Below, piece after piece: positions 1-9,005 of a stretch of 44,859 nucleotides of DNA (positions within the stretch are counted from its first letter, which is position 1; the number at the start of each line of letters is the position of its first letter). A model generated the notes under the pieces. That model searched no databases, was not told the origin of the DNA, and saw only the letters and a list, made by a program, of their open reading frames with translations. Location of the stretch: positions 1-44,859 of the forward strand of contig QZKG01000009.1 of NCBI GenBank assembly GCA_003599855.1. The letters run 5' to 3'. The position numbers and the translations under genes were made by a program. This stretch comes from Gaiellales bacterium (lineage in GTDB: Bacteria; Actinomycetota; Thermoleophilia; BMS3ABIN01).

Positions 1-1193
<1,193 letters not shown>

Positions 1194-1216
1194 AAGGGTC
1201 GTTGTTTCTGGCTCAC

Positions 1217-1246
1217 AGTTTATCGGAAGAAAGCAGCGGGAGTCAA
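1217..1246 (-). promoter_or_regulatory. promoter of the pyr operon
   Basis: Minus-strand TTGACT (1241-1246), an 18-base spacer and TAAACT (1217-1222) form a sigma-70-type promoter. The predicted start near 1210 gives a leader of about 118 bases that contains the PyrR-type element. Confidence 0.6.
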
Positions 1247-1272
1247 ATCGCGCGGTCTGGTCCGCTAGAGCG

Positions 1273-1293
1273 GCCGCGGGCGCCGCCCGCGGC
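1273..1293. other. perfect GC-rich hairpin between divergent genes
   Basis: A 9-bp perfect inverted repeat (GCCGCGGGC / GCCCGCGGC) with a 3-base loop lies between pyrR and the divergent gene at 1353. No T-run follows on either strand, so it is not an obvious terminator. It lies just upstream of a TATACT that could be the -10 box of the plus-strand gene. Confidence 0.5.
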
Positions 1294-1352
1294 GAAGGTA
1301 TACTATCGAGCGGCAAGAATACTTCTCAAAGTGGCTGACTCAAGGAGGCTCG

Positions 1353-2051
1353 ATGGGCTCAGAAGACGATACAGTGATCATGCCCCGTGATGATGAACCG
1401 CCCGGGGAGCCGCCCGGGGACGGGCCGGAAAACGGGCCGGAGGGCCTCGACAAACGCTCTGAGCGCTATGTGGTGATCGGCATGGTGATCGCCGTCATCA
1501 TCGTCGCCGGGCTCCTGGTCCTGCTCATACGCGCCTGCGGCGGCGACGAGCCGGCGCCACAGTCCAGGACGGTCACCCAGACTGTCACCGATACCCGGAC
1601 CGTCACCCCGACGACCGCTACCCAGGCCCGCACCCAGGAGGCTGAGCGCGACCGCCTCGACCTCCGCTCCGTCAACTGGAAGTCGGAGGTGGGCGCCCAG
1701 CCGATGGTGCGCGAGGTGGAGGATGTCATCTACGCCGACCTGGACGGCGACGGGCAGGAGGACGCCCTGGTGCTGGTGCGCCACGAGGGCAGCGGCGGTT
1801 ACCTGGATTATTACGTCTACAAGGCGGACGGGACGGCCCTCAGGCTGCTCTTCGAGAAGACGGGGGTCGACCAGGGCCGGGTGGAGCTGGCATCGATTCC
1901 CCGCAGCTTCGTGGAGACCAGTGCCGTCTACGCCCCCGAGGACCCCGTCTGCTGTCCGAGCCGGCTGCAGCTCATCACCTATACCTGGTCGTCGAGCGCG
2001 GGGAGCTTCGTGGAGTCCGACGTGAAGGTGGTCCCGAACCCGGACCTGTAG
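1353..2051 (+). CDS. membrane-anchored protein of unknown function with a Ca-binding-like loop
   Basis: I do not recognise a named family. The 232-residue product has an acidic, Pro/Gly-rich cytoplasmic N-terminus (residues 1-35) and one hydrophobic helix (about 40-60, VIGMVIAVIIVAGLLVLLI). A Thr/Val-rich stalk with TVTQTVTDT and TVTPTT (about 72-92) follows, then a globular extracellular part. That part has DLDGDGQED at 129-137, the pattern of EF-hand-like or FG-GAP calcium loops, and two adjacent cysteines (PVCCPS) near the C-terminus. The ATG at 1353 has a strong AAGGAGG site. The gene stands alone, divergent from pyrR. A surface or periplasmic sensor or binding role is possible but not shown. 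Confidence 0.75.
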   Translation: MGSEDDTVIMPRDDEPPGEPPGDGPENGPEGLDKRSERYVVIGMVIAVIIVAGLLVLLIRACGGDEPAPQSRTVTQTVTDTRTVTPTTATQARTQEAERDRLDLRSVNWKSEVGAQPMVREVEDVIYADLDGDGQEDALVLVRHEGSGGYLDYYVYKADGTALRLLFEKTGVDQGRVELASIPRSFVETSAVYAPEDPVCCPSRLQLITYTWSSSAGSFVESDVKVVPNPDL

Positions 2052-2060
2052 GCAGCAGGA

Positions 2061-2095
2061 AAGACCCTTCGTCTCTGACGCTCCTCAGGATGACA
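2061..2095. repeat. probable dispersed intergenic repeat (TGTCATCCTGAG... type)
   Basis: Read on the minus strand, this stretch begins TGTCATCCTGAGGAGCGTC and ends GACGAAGGGTCTT. It closely resembles short interspersed elements of the form TCATCCTGAGCGAAGCGAAGGATCT that I recall from many bacterial genomes. It lies 10 bases after the stop of the gene ending at 2051. Only one clear copy is in the window; a weaker relative is near 5649-5682. Confidence 0.45.
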
Positions 2096-2206
2096 ACGGC
2101 TTAAGGCGTTTTAAGGACGGAGCGGCTCACAGGCACCATGCGATGGCCGGGATTACCGCGCTCCACGGGAATACCGCCAGCGCGGGCATCTCCCCCAGGT
2201 GACTTC

Positions 2207-4252
2207 CTACAAACGTCCCGAGACGATGTCGTCCACCACTTCCGGCTCGGCCAGGGTGGAGGTGTCGCCCAGGTCTTCGGTGTCGCCGCCGGCGACCTTC
2301 CTGAGGATGCGCCGCATGATCTTGCCGCTGCGGGTCTTGGGCAGGCCCGGCACGAACTGGATCTTGTCCGGCTTGGCGATGGGGCCGATCTCGCTCTGCA
2401 CGTGGCTGCGGAGCACCTGGCGCATGTCGTCGGAGCCGGAATAGCCGCTCTTCAGTATCACATAGGCGTAGATGCCGCTGCCCTTGACGTCGTGGGGATA
2501 GCCCACCGCCGCCGCCTCGGCCACGCTCTCGTGGGAGACCAGCGCCGACTCTATCTCGGCGGTGCCCATGCGGTGCCCGGAGACGTTCACCACGTCGTCG
2601 ATGCGGCCCATGATCCAGAAGTCGCCATCCTCGTCGACGCTGGCGCCGTCGCCGGAGAAATAGGTCCCCGGGAACTGGGAGAAATAGACCTCCTTGACCC
2701 GCTTGTGCTCGGGGTCGCCGTAGGTGCCGCGGATCATCCCCGGCCAGGGCTTCTCCATCACCAGGGAGCCGCCCTCGTTGGGGTCGGCGGGGGTGCCGTC
2801 ATGGCGCAGGATGCGGGGCACCACCCCCGGGAACGGCCGGGAAGCTGAACCGGGCTTGAGGGTCATGGCCCCCGGCAGCGGCGTGATGAGGATACCGCCG
2901 GTCTCCGTCTGCCACCAGGTATCGACGATGGGCAGGCGGCTGCGGCCGACGTGCTCGTAGTACCACATCCAGGCCTCGGGGTTGATGGGCTCGCCCACCG
3001 AGCCCAGCAGCCTCAGGCTCCTGAGCGAATGTTTGTGGACCCACTCCGGCCCCTCCTTCATCAGCGCCCGGATGACCGTCGGCGCCGTATACAGGGTGCT
3101 CACCTGGTGCTTGTCGACGATCTGCCAGAAGCGGTCCGGCTCCGGCCAGGTGGGGATGCCCTCGAACATGAGGCTGGTGGCGCCGTTGCTCAAGGGGCCG
3201 TAGACGATATAGCTGTGGCCGGTGATCCAGCCGATGTCGGCGGTGCAGAAATAAGTGTCCTCTTCCTGGTAATCGAAGATCCATTTGAAGGTCAGGTGGG
3301 CGTAGAGCAGGTAGCCGCCGGTGGTGTGCAGGACGCCCTTGGGCTTGCCGGTGGAACCGCTGGTGTAGAGGATGAACAGCGGGTCCTCGGCGTCAAGCTC
3401 CTGGGGGCGGCAGTATCCCTCGATGTCGTCGGCCGCCACCTCCTCATGCCACCAGAGGTCCCGCCCGTCCTCCATGGCGGTGCCGTGGCCGTCCACCCGC
3501 TCCACGACGATGACCCGCTCGATGGTGGGGCAGTCCCTGAGCGCCTCGTCGGCGTTGGCCTTGAGCGCCACCACGCGACCGCCGCGCATTCCGGCGTTGG
3601 CGGTTATGAGCATGCGGGCGCCGCAGTCACGGATGCGGTCCGCCAGGGAGCCGGCGCTGAAACCGCCGAAGACGATGCTGTGGATGGCGCCGATGCGGGC
3701 GCAGGCCAGCATGGCGATGGCCAGCTCGGGGATCATCGGCATGTAGATGCTGACCCGGTCCCCCCGGCCGATGCCATGCTTCTGCAGCACGTTGGCGAAG
3801 CGGTTCACCTCCCAGGCGAGCTGCTGGTAAGTGTAGGTGATGGTGTGGCCGTCGTCGGCTTCCCAGACGAGGGCAGCCTTGTTGCGCCGCCAGGTGGTCA
3901 GGTGGCGGTCGAGGCAGTTGTGGGAGACGTTGAGCTGACCGCCCTTGAACCAGCTCACCTCGGGGACGCTGAAATCGTACTCCAGCACCGAATCCCACTT
4001 GCGGTACCAGTCGATGTGCTCCTCGGCCATCTCCGCCCAGAAGCCCTCTGGGTCGTCCACCGAATGCCGGTAGACAGCCTCGTACTCCTCCATGCTCCCG
4101 ATGTGGGCGCGCTCGCTGAACTCCGGGGGCGGCGGGAAGCGCCGGCCCTCGCGGGTAAGGACCTCGATCTCCCCGGTTATCTCCTCGTCGTTGACGTCGA
4201 CGTCCCCCCGGCTATCGCCGGCGCCGCCGTTTCCGCTGGTATCTTCGGTCAT
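2207..4252 (-). CDS. acs: acetyl-CoA synthetase (AMP-forming)
   Basis: Activates acetate to acetyl-CoA through acetyl-AMP, in the cytoplasm. The 681 residues are close to the usual length of about 650, with an acidic, low-complexity N-terminal extension of about 35 residues. The ATP-loop motif [12 protein letters not shown] is at 295-306, followed by [11 protein letters not shown] and WWQTETGG. The C-terminal RSGKIMRR carries the lysine (K644) expected to be catalytic and acetylation-controlled. The ATG at 4252 has a GGGAGAG site. It is monocistronic, ending beside the plus-strand gene that stops at 2051. An AT-rich palindrome (4324-4335) lies upstream. It could let the cell assimilate acetate, but nothing ties it directly to the sulfur genes. 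Confidence 0.97.
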   Translation of the reverse strand: MTEDTSGNGGAGDSRGDVDVNDEEITGEIEVLTREGRRFPPPPEFSERAHIGSMEEYEAVYRHSVDDPEGFWAEMAEEHIDWYRKWDSVLEYDFSVPEVSWFKGGQLNVSHNCLDRHLTTWRRNKAALVWEADDGHTITYTYQQLAWEVNRFANVLQKHGIGRGDRVSIYMPMIPELAIAMLACARIGAIHSIVFGGFSAGSLADRIRDCGARMLITANAGMRGGRVVALKANADEALRDCPTIERVIVVERVDGHGTAMEDGRDLWWHEEVAADDIEGYCRPQELDAEDPLFILYTSGSTGKPKGVLHTTGGYLLYAHLTFKWIFDYQEEDTYFCTADIGWITGHSYIVYGPLSNGATSLMFEGIPTWPEPDRFWQIVDKHQVSTLYTAPTVIRALMKEGPEWVHKHSLRSLRLLGSVGEPINPEAWMWYYEHVGRSRLPIVDTWWQTETGGILITPLPGAMTLKPGSASRPFPGVVPRILRHDGTPADPNEGGSLVMEKPWPGMIRGTYGDPEHKRVKEVYFSQFPGTYFSGDGASVDEDGDFWIMGRIDDVVNVSGHRMGTAEIESALVSHESVAEAAAVGYPHDVKGSGIYAYVILKSGYSGSDDMRQVLRSHVQSEIGPIAKPDKIQFVPGLPKTRSGKIMRRILRKVAGGDTEDLGDTSTLAEPEVVDDIVSGRL

Positions 4253-4323
4253 GGGTCACTCTCCCGCGGATCTTGTTTACCCGGACGATGGCAAGCTGAT
4301 AAGGTCCATCTACCCGGACTGGA

Positions 4324-4335
4324 TGATAATTATCA
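4324..4335. promoter_or_regulatory. AT-rich 12-bp palindrome, possible operator
   Basis: TGATAATTATCA is a perfect palindrome made of two inverted GATAAT hexamers, the repeat unit of Fur boxes. It lies between the divergent acs and MazG-like genes in otherwise GC-rich DNA, 72 bases upstream of the acs start. The related TGATAAT direct repeat at 4902-4918 and palindrome at 13201-13214 suggest a shared regulator. No regulator gene is in the window. Confidence 0.4.
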
Positions 4336-4407
4336 CCGATTGGCGGATTCTATCAGGAGCAGGCTGGCTCATAAAGAGCCGCGGCAGCCGGCTTCCGGCG
4401 GCATGCC

Positions 4408-4436
4408 TTTACCGCTGGACATGGCGGCTGTATACT
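4408..4436 (+). promoter_or_regulatory. promoter of the MazG-like gene
   Basis: TTTACC (4408-4413), a 17-base spacer and TATACT (4431-4436) fit a sigma-70 promoter. The start would be near 4443, followed by a GGGAGG ribosome site and the ATG at 4467. Confidence 0.5.
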
Positions 4437-4466
4437 TGCCCCACAAAACCGACCGGGAGGTTAACC

Positions 4467-4814
4467 ATGGAAAAGCTCAAGGAACAGCTGGCCGAGTTCT
4501 CCCGTGAGCGCGACTGGGAGCAGTTCCACTCCCCCAAGAACCTCGCCATGGCCCTGGCGGTGGAAGCAGCGGAGATCATGGAGCACTTCCAGTGGCTCAC
4601 CCAGGAAGAGAGCCGCGATCTCGACCAGGGCAAACTGGCGAATGTGCGCGAGGAGATCGGCGACGTGATGATCTACCTTACCGAACTCTCCGCTGTGCTG
4701 GGGGTCGACCCCCTCGCGGCCGCCTGGGACAAGCTGGAGAAGAACCGGAGGAAATACCCCGCTGACGCCGTGCGGGGCAAGGCGCTCAAGTACAGCGAAT
4801 ACCGGCAGGACTGA
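4467..4814 (+). CDS. MazG-like nucleotide pyrophosphohydrolase (RS21-C6/dCTPase type)
   Basis: Hydrolyses nucleoside triphosphates, probably non-canonical ones or dCTP, to the monophosphate and pyrophosphate. The 115-residue all-helical product has the acidic Mg-binding pattern of the MazG/all-alpha NTP-PPase fold: EAAEIMEHF (33-41, with E33 and E36) and EEIGDVMIY (62-70, with E62, E63 and D66). The ending KYPADAVRGKALKYSEY is typical of the short single-domain RS21-C6 group rather than full-length MazG. The ATG at 4467 is preferred over longer in-frame starts because GGGAGG precedes it by six bases. It is a single-gene unit. The substrate cannot be read from the sequence. Confidence 0.9.
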   Translation: MEKLKEQLAEFSRERDWEQFHSPKNLAMALAVEAAEIMEHFQWLTQEESRDLDQGKLANVREEIGDVMIYLTELSAVLGVDPLAAAWDKLEKNRRKYPADAVRGKALKYSEYRQD

Positions 4815-4900
4815 CCGATGGAGGCCGCGGGCGGCGCACCGGTAGCGCCCGCGCGCTGCGCCTGCTGCCGCCGCAGATGGATGAAGCGTCTGCTGGGGCC

Positions 4901-4919
4901 ATGATAATGCATGATAATC
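4901..4919. promoter_or_regulatory. tandem CATGATAAT direct repeat, possible operator
   Basis: Two near-identical copies of CATGATAAT lie end to end (about 4900-4908 and 4910-4918), 50 bases upstream of the likely start of the molybdopterin protein. They contain GATAAT, shared with the palindrome at 4324-4335. Either copy could also act as a -10 box, so an operator role is not certain. Confidence 0.35.
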
Positions 4920-4968
4920 GGGGCGGGCGGGGAAAATCATTGTAATGCGTCGGGTGAAGGAGACCCGT

Positions 4969-5646
4969 GTGAGCGTTCTGACAAACGGCAAGGCGGCCGT
5001 CGTCCCCCTGCTGCTGGCGACGGCGCTGGCGCTGTCGGCCGCTGCCGGTTGCGGCGGCGAGGAGGCCATCGAGCTCGACGGCGTGGAGGTGCGCGAATAT
5101 CAGGGCCAGGACCTGTCGTCCGTAGCCACCGACTTTCGCGAGAACTCCATCAAGGGCCCGCAGTACATCGACCAGGACAGCTACCGCATGCAGATCTTCG
5201 GCCTGGTGGATGCTCCGCGGGAACTGTCCTACGACGAGGTCATCGACCGGCAGCTCTACAAGAAGGTAGTCGAGCTCAACTGCGTGGAGGGCTGGAGCGT
5301 GAATATCCTCTGGGAAGGGGTGCTTGTGCGCGACCTGCTGGAGGGAGCGGGCGTCCAGGAAGTGGCCAACACGCTCATCTTCCACGCCGCCGACGGCTAT
5401 ACCTCGTCCCTGCCGCTGGATTTCTTCTACGACAACGACATCATCATCGCCTACAGGATGAACGAGGTGACCATACCGCCGGAGCGGGGCTTCCCCTTCA
5501 TGCTGGTGGCCGAGGACAAGTGGGGCTACAAGTGGGTCAAGTGGATCACGGCCATCGAGGTGACGGATGATGCCTCCTACGAGGGCTACTGGGAGCAGCG
5601 GGGCTACAGCAACGACGCCGAGGCGGGCGGGCCGAAGTTCGACTGA
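4969..5646 (+). CDS. lipoprotein with molybdopterin-binding sulfite-oxidase/MsrP fold
   Basis: Belongs to the oxidoreductase molybdopterin-binding domain family (sulfite oxidase, MsrP/YedY). From the GTG at 4969 the product is 225 residues. A hydrophobic signal (11-27) ends in a lipobox with Cys28 (AAGC), so the protein should be a lipid-anchored exported enzyme. The domain then shows NCVEGWS (104-110), whose Cys105 is the expected Mo ligand, plus LEGAGV, FHAADGY and the C-terminal GYKWVKWI. GTG4969 is chosen because GAAGGAG lies six bases before it; an ATG at 4945 is the alternative. It converges on a small cytochrome b-like gene (stops 42 bases apart), a likely electron partner. Most MsrP proteins use a Tat signal, so the lipoprotein signal is unusual. 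The substrate is unknown. Confidence 0.85.
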   Translation: MSVLTNGKAAVVPLLLATALALSAAAGCGGEEAIELDGVEVREYQGQDLSSVATDFRENSIKGPQYIDQDSYRMQIFGLVDAPRELSYDEVIDRQLYKKVVELNCVEGWSVNILWEGVLVRDLLEGAGVQEVANTLIFHAADGYTSSLPLDFFYDNDIIIAYRMNEVTIPPERGFPFMLVAEDKWGYKWVKWITAIEVTDDASYEGYWEQRGYSNDAEAGGPKFD

Positions 5647-5648
5647 GG

Positions 5649-5682
5649 GCTGTCTCCGGTGGCGTTGCGCCCTGGGATGACA
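5649..5682. repeat. imperfect inverted repeat between convergent genes
   Basis: CTGTC at the left end pairs with GACAG at the right, and an inner GGCG-TTG-CGCC hairpin forms between them. Read on the minus strand it starts CTGTCATCCCAGGGCG, sharing TGTCATCC with the repeat at 2061-2095. It may be a dispersed element that also ends both converging transcripts. There is no T-run. Confidence 0.35.
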
Positions 5683-5688
5683 GGCAGC

Positions 5689-5937
5689 TCAGGTGTCGTT
5701 GTGGTGCTTTCTCCGGATCAGGCTGAAATAGAGATGGACTGCCAGCAGAGCCACGAAAGGGATCTCGATGGAGTTGTGGATCTTCTGGGATTCGGCCTTG
5801 CCCAGGAGGCCCAGCGTCAGCGGCTCCACCGTCTGCCAATCGGTGATGCCGAAGCCGGTCACTATATAGACTGCCAGACCCAGGGCCAGCAGCCAGTGGA
5901 TGGTCTTCCTGATTATCTTGATCGTCTCCTGGCTCAT
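5689..5937 (-). CDS. small two-helix cytochrome b-like membrane protein
   Basis: The 82-residue product has two hydrophobic helices: about 13-31 (IHWLLALGLAVYIVTGFGI) and about 57-74. His14, His54 and His68 are placed as heme ligands would be at helix ends and within a helix. It resembles half of a four-helix cytochrome b of the formate-dehydrogenase gamma/b561 type (or DUF4405), so it may bind heme as a dimer. ATG5937 is chosen because the upstream in-frame sequence is Arg-rich and uncharacteristic; AAGG lies ten bases before the ATG. It converges on the molybdopterin lipoprotein and could carry electrons between it and the quinone pool. That pairing is inference. Confidence 0.7.
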   Translation of the reverse strand: MSQETIKIIRKTIHWLLALGLAVYIVTGFGITDWQTVEPLTLGLLGKAESQKIHNSIEIPFVALLAVHLYFSLIRRKHHNDT

Positions 5938-6093
5938 TTCACTGCCTTGGAGATACCCCTGTACGGAGCGGCTGAAACCGCGGCGGCGGGGCCTTTTTCC
6001 CGCAAATAGCGGTGCGCCCCGGACCAGGTCACTTGTTCTGTCCGGACGGTGTGATAGGCTCAAACCCTCAGCAAACATCGAGAGGTGGGTCCC

Positions 6094-7425
6094 ATGTATT
6101 ATGCCCTGCTGGTAGCAATCCTTGTGTTAGCCGCAGCCTCTGCGGTGATGCTCTACCTGCTGCTCTCCCGCGGAGCGCAGGACGGCTCCGACCGCCTTGA
6201 GAAGGCGCTGAGGGAAGAGCTGCGCCAGGAGCGGGAGGAATCGGCACGGGCCGCCGCTGAACTGCGCCAGGAGGTCAGCAGTTCGCAGAAGACCTCGTCC
6301 GACACTCTCATCCGGTCCATGGAGGCCCTGGGGGGCATGCAGAAGGAGCAGCTGGAGCAGGTCGGCGGCCGCATCCGCGAGCTCACCACCTCCAACCTCG
6401 AGCAGCTCGAGAACCTGCGAAGCGTTGTTGACGGCCAGCTGAAGGCCCTCCAGGAGAACAACGAGACCAAGCTGGAGCAGATGAGGGCCACGGTGGACGA
6501 GAAGCTGCAGAGCACGCTGGAGAAACGGCTCGGCGAGTCCTTCCAGCTGGTGAGCAGCCAGCTGGAGGCCGTCCAGCGAGGGCTGGGCGAAATGCAGAGC
6601 CTGGCCACCGGCGTCGGGGACCTGAAGCGCGTACTCTCCAACGTCAAGACACGCGGCACCTGGGGCGAGGTGCAGCTGGGCGCCATCCTCGAGCAGATCC
6701 TCACCCCCGACCAGTACGATACCAACGTCTGCACCTGCGAGGGCTCCAGCGAGCGGGTGGAGTTCGCCATCCGGCTGCCGGGCGCCGACGATTCCCAGGA
6801 CTCAGTGGTCTGGCTGCCCATCGACGCCAAGTTCCCCCAGGAGGACCTGCAGCGCCTCACCGATGCAGCCGACGCAGCCGATGCCGAGGGCGTGAAGAAG
6901 GCCCACGCAGACCTGCTCCGCACTGTCGAGGCGTCGGCCAGGGACATCAGCAGCAAGTACCTGGATCCGCCGCGGACGACCGATTTCGCCATCATGTTCC
7001 TGAGCACCGAGAGCCTCTACGCCGAGGTGTTGCGTGAGCCCGGTTTCATGCAGAAGCTGCAGCACGATTACCGGGTGACCATCGCCGGCCCGACGACACT
7101 GGCAGCTTTCATCAACAGCCTGCGCATGGGCTTCCGCACCCTGGCCATCGAGAAGCGCTCCAGCGAAGTCTGGCAGGTGCTGGGCGCGGTCAAGACCGAG
7201 TTCGGCAAGTTCGGTGATGTCCTCGGCAAGGTAAAACGCCAGCTGGAGACCGCCGGGCGCACTATCGACCAGACCCAGGTGCGTACCCGCGCCATGGAGC
7301 GTAAACTCAAGGGTGTGGAGGGGCTGCCTGAGGATGACGCTGGTGAGATGCTTGGACTGCCCCGTTCCGAAGCTGACCAGTTTGCGGACCTGGAGGACGA
7401 AGAGATGGAACTGCCGCTGCGATGA
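6094..7425 (+). CDS. rmuC: DNA recombination protein RmuC
   Basis: Member of the RmuC family, linked in E. coli to limiting recombination between inverted repeats; it has a nuclease-like fold. The 443-residue product has an N-terminal membrane anchor (about 2-25), a long coiled coil rich in Glu, Gln and Leu (about 30-190) and then the RmuC domain. That domain is marked by VKTRGTWGEVQLGAILEQIL, WLPIDAKFPQEDLQRL, TTDFAIMFLSTESLYAEVL and TIAGPTTLAAFINSLRMGF. ATG6094 is used because AGAGGTGGG precedes it; a GTG at 6085 is possible. It is transcribed alone, divergent from the cytochrome b-like gene. Confidence 0.95.
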   Translation: MYYALLVAILVLAAASAVMLYLLLSRGAQDGSDRLEKALREELRQEREESARAAAELRQEVSSSQKTSSDTLIRSMEALGGMQKEQLEQVGGRIRELTTSNLEQLENLRSVVDGQLKALQENNETKLEQMRATVDEKLQSTLEKRLGESFQLVSSQLEAVQRGLGEMQSLATGVGDLKRVLSNVKTRGTWGEVQLGAILEQILTPDQYDTNVCTCEGSSERVEFAIRLPGADDSQDSVVWLPIDAKFPQEDLQRLTDAADAADAEGVKKAHADLLRTVEASARDISSKYLDPPRTTDFAIMFLSTESLYAEVLREPGFMQKLQHDYRVTIAGPTTLAAFINSLRMGFRTLAIEKRSSEVWQVLGAVKTEFGKFGDVLGKVKRQLETAGRTIDQTQVRTRAMERKLKGVEGLPEDDAGEMLGLPRSEADQFADLEDEEMELPLR

Positions 7426-7536
7426 TGATCCTGCCATGAAAATCATCTGACGCAGGCAGCCGTCCAGCCATTCGCCTCCCGAGGCCTTGAAAGACCGCCT
7501 TTGCCAGGGCATCCTGCAGCATCGCGTCATTCCCAA

Positions 7537-7551
7537 TATAATGCCTGTATG
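7537..7551 (+). promoter_or_regulatory. -10 box placed for leaderless translation
   Basis: A consensus TATAAT (7537-7542) ends six bases before the ATG at 7549. Transcription would therefore begin at or within a base of the start codon. No Shine-Dalgarno sequence precedes the ATG. A clear -35 box is not visible. Confidence 0.5.
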
Positions 7552-8952
7552 GAAGGAAACGCCAAAGTAGCGATCTTCTGGGACGAGTCGTTCCTCTGGG
7601 GCCTGATCGCCTACGACACCTTTCGCCAACTGGGGGTCAGCTTCGATCTGTTGAGCTCCGGGGATATCCGCGACGGCGCCCTTGAGGGCCGCGCGGTGCT
7701 GTTCGTGCCCGGCGGCTGGGCTAGCGACAAGATCGTGGCGCTGGGCGACACAGGGCGCGACGCTATCCGTGATTACGTCGCTGGCGGCGGCAGCTACCTG
7801 GGCTTTTGTGGCGGCGCCGGGCTGGCGCTCTCCCATGAATCCGGCCTCGGCCTGGCGGCCTTCGGCCGGGTCCCCACCATAGAACGCCTACCGAGCTTCA
7901 GCGGCCGCATCGTGCTGGAGCGCACAGAAAGCAATCACCCCATGTGGGCCGGCGTCGGGGACGGCGCGGCTTTTCACGCCTGGTGGCCTGGGCAGTTCGC
8001 CATCGAGGATGGTTCCGGTGCCGAAGTGCTCGCACGCTACGCGCAACCGCTCGCGGACTCCTACGTGACCGACCTGCCTGTCGGGCCTGCTTACGATTGG
8101 AAGAAGTGGGAGGAAGCCTACGGCATCAACCTCGACCCTGAGCGCATCATCGGTGAGCCTGCTGTCGTAGAAACGCGCTTCGGCGACGGCCGGGTCGTCC
8201 TTTCATACCTGCATTTCGAGACGCCTGGAGACATGGACGGCAACCGCGTGCTGGCGAACCTGCTGGATTACCTGGCGGGTAGCCAGCGGTCTGATGGCAG
8301 CGGGAGCAGTCTGGCGGCGTCTGTTCCCGGGGAGCCGGCCGCCGCGACTGCCGGCGACGGTATAGCCAGGGTAGCCGGGGGTGAAGCGGGAGCCAGGGCA
8401 CCCGCAGGCCAGGAGGCTTCCGCCGGGGCAGGCACGTCGATTTTACTGCCACCAGACCTCGTGGGACCTGGCCCCCGGACCGGCGCCCACTCGATCGCCC
8501 TGGAGCTGGCGGCGGCGATGGACGCTTTCATCGAGCTCGGCCGGCGCAACTTCCTCTGGTACCGGCGCGAACCCTGGCTGCTGCAGTGGCGCCGGGGAAT
8601 GCGCGGCATCGAGTACTCGACCCTGGCGGCGATGCTGGGGCAGATCGCCCGGCTGGTCCCGGAAGATGATGGGCAGGAGGATGCGCTGCTGGAGGACCTG
8701 CAGGAACTCAGGGCACGCGTGCTGCCTTTCCTTGAGGGGGCACGCCGGCTCATCATACTGGAGCGCTTCGCCATGACCGCGGGCCCCATCAGTCCGCTCA
8801 AGACTGACGACGACGGGATAGCAGAACTGCGCGGCCGGCTCTTCTCCACCAGCAAGCGTTGCGGCGGCGAATACGAGCAGATCACCTCCCAGGCCGACTC
8901 CATCCTGCTGCCGCTGCTCAGGAAGGAACTGGCACCGCCGTCAACCTCCTGA
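7549..8952 (+). CDS. BPL_N-domain (glutamine amidotransferase-like) protein with C-terminal helical domain
   Basis: Residues 1-240 match the biotin-protein-ligase N-terminal (BPL_N) family, a class I glutamine-amidotransferase-like fold. VLFVPGGW is at 50-57, and a nucleophile-elbow-like GFCGGAG with Cys87 at 85-91. An Ala/Gly/Glu-rich linker (about 245-300) leads to a helical C-terminal domain (about 310-465) with WYRREPWLLQWRRGMRGIEY that I do not recognise. The product is 467 residues from ATG7549. BPL_N proteins occur with or without a biotin ligase domain; none is present here. No substrate can be given. Translation looks leaderless (see the -10 box at 7537). Confidence 0.8.
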   Translation: MEGNAKVAIFWDESFLWGLIAYDTFRQLGVSFDLLSSGDIRDGALEGRAVLFVPGGWASDKIVALGDTGRDAIRDYVAGGGSYLGFCGGAGLALSHESGLGLAAFGRVPTIERLPSFSGRIVLERTESNHPMWAGVGDGAAFHAWWPGQFAIEDGSGAEVLARYAQPLADSYVTDLPVGPAYDWKKWEEAYGINLDPERIIGEPAVVETRFGDGRVVLSYLHFETPGDMDGNRVLANLLDYLAGSQRSDGSGSSLAASVPGEPAAATAGDGIARVAGGEAGARAPAGQEASAGAGTSILLPPDLVGPGPRTGAHSIALELAAAMDAFIELGRRNFLWYRREPWLLQWRRGMRGIEYSTLAAMLGQIARLVPEDDGQEDALLEDLQELRARVLPFLEGARRLIILERFAMTAGPISPLKTDDDGIAELRGRLFSTSKRCGGEYEQITSQADSILLPLLRKELAPPSTS

Positions 8953-8972
8953 ACGGCCTCTCCGTTCAGGAG
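8946..8972. terminator. hairpin at the convergent gene ends
   Basis: An 11-bp perfect stem (CTCCTGAACGG / CCGTTCAGGAG) with a 5-base loop spans the stop codon of the BPL_N gene and lies 34 bases past the end of the converging dsrL copy. It has no T-run on either strand, so it may end or protect both transcripts without being a classical intrinsic terminator. Confidence 0.5.
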
Positions 8973-9005
8973 CCCCACTCTCCAGGGAATGCCTTCCGGG
9001 CCTGC

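Noticed and set aside
2951-4507. A 518-codon open frame on the plus strand opposite acs
   Set aside because: It is antisense to a clear acetyl-CoA synthetase, has no recognisable motif, and its Val/Ala/Gly/His/Asp-rich composition is what antisense frames show in GC-rich DNA.
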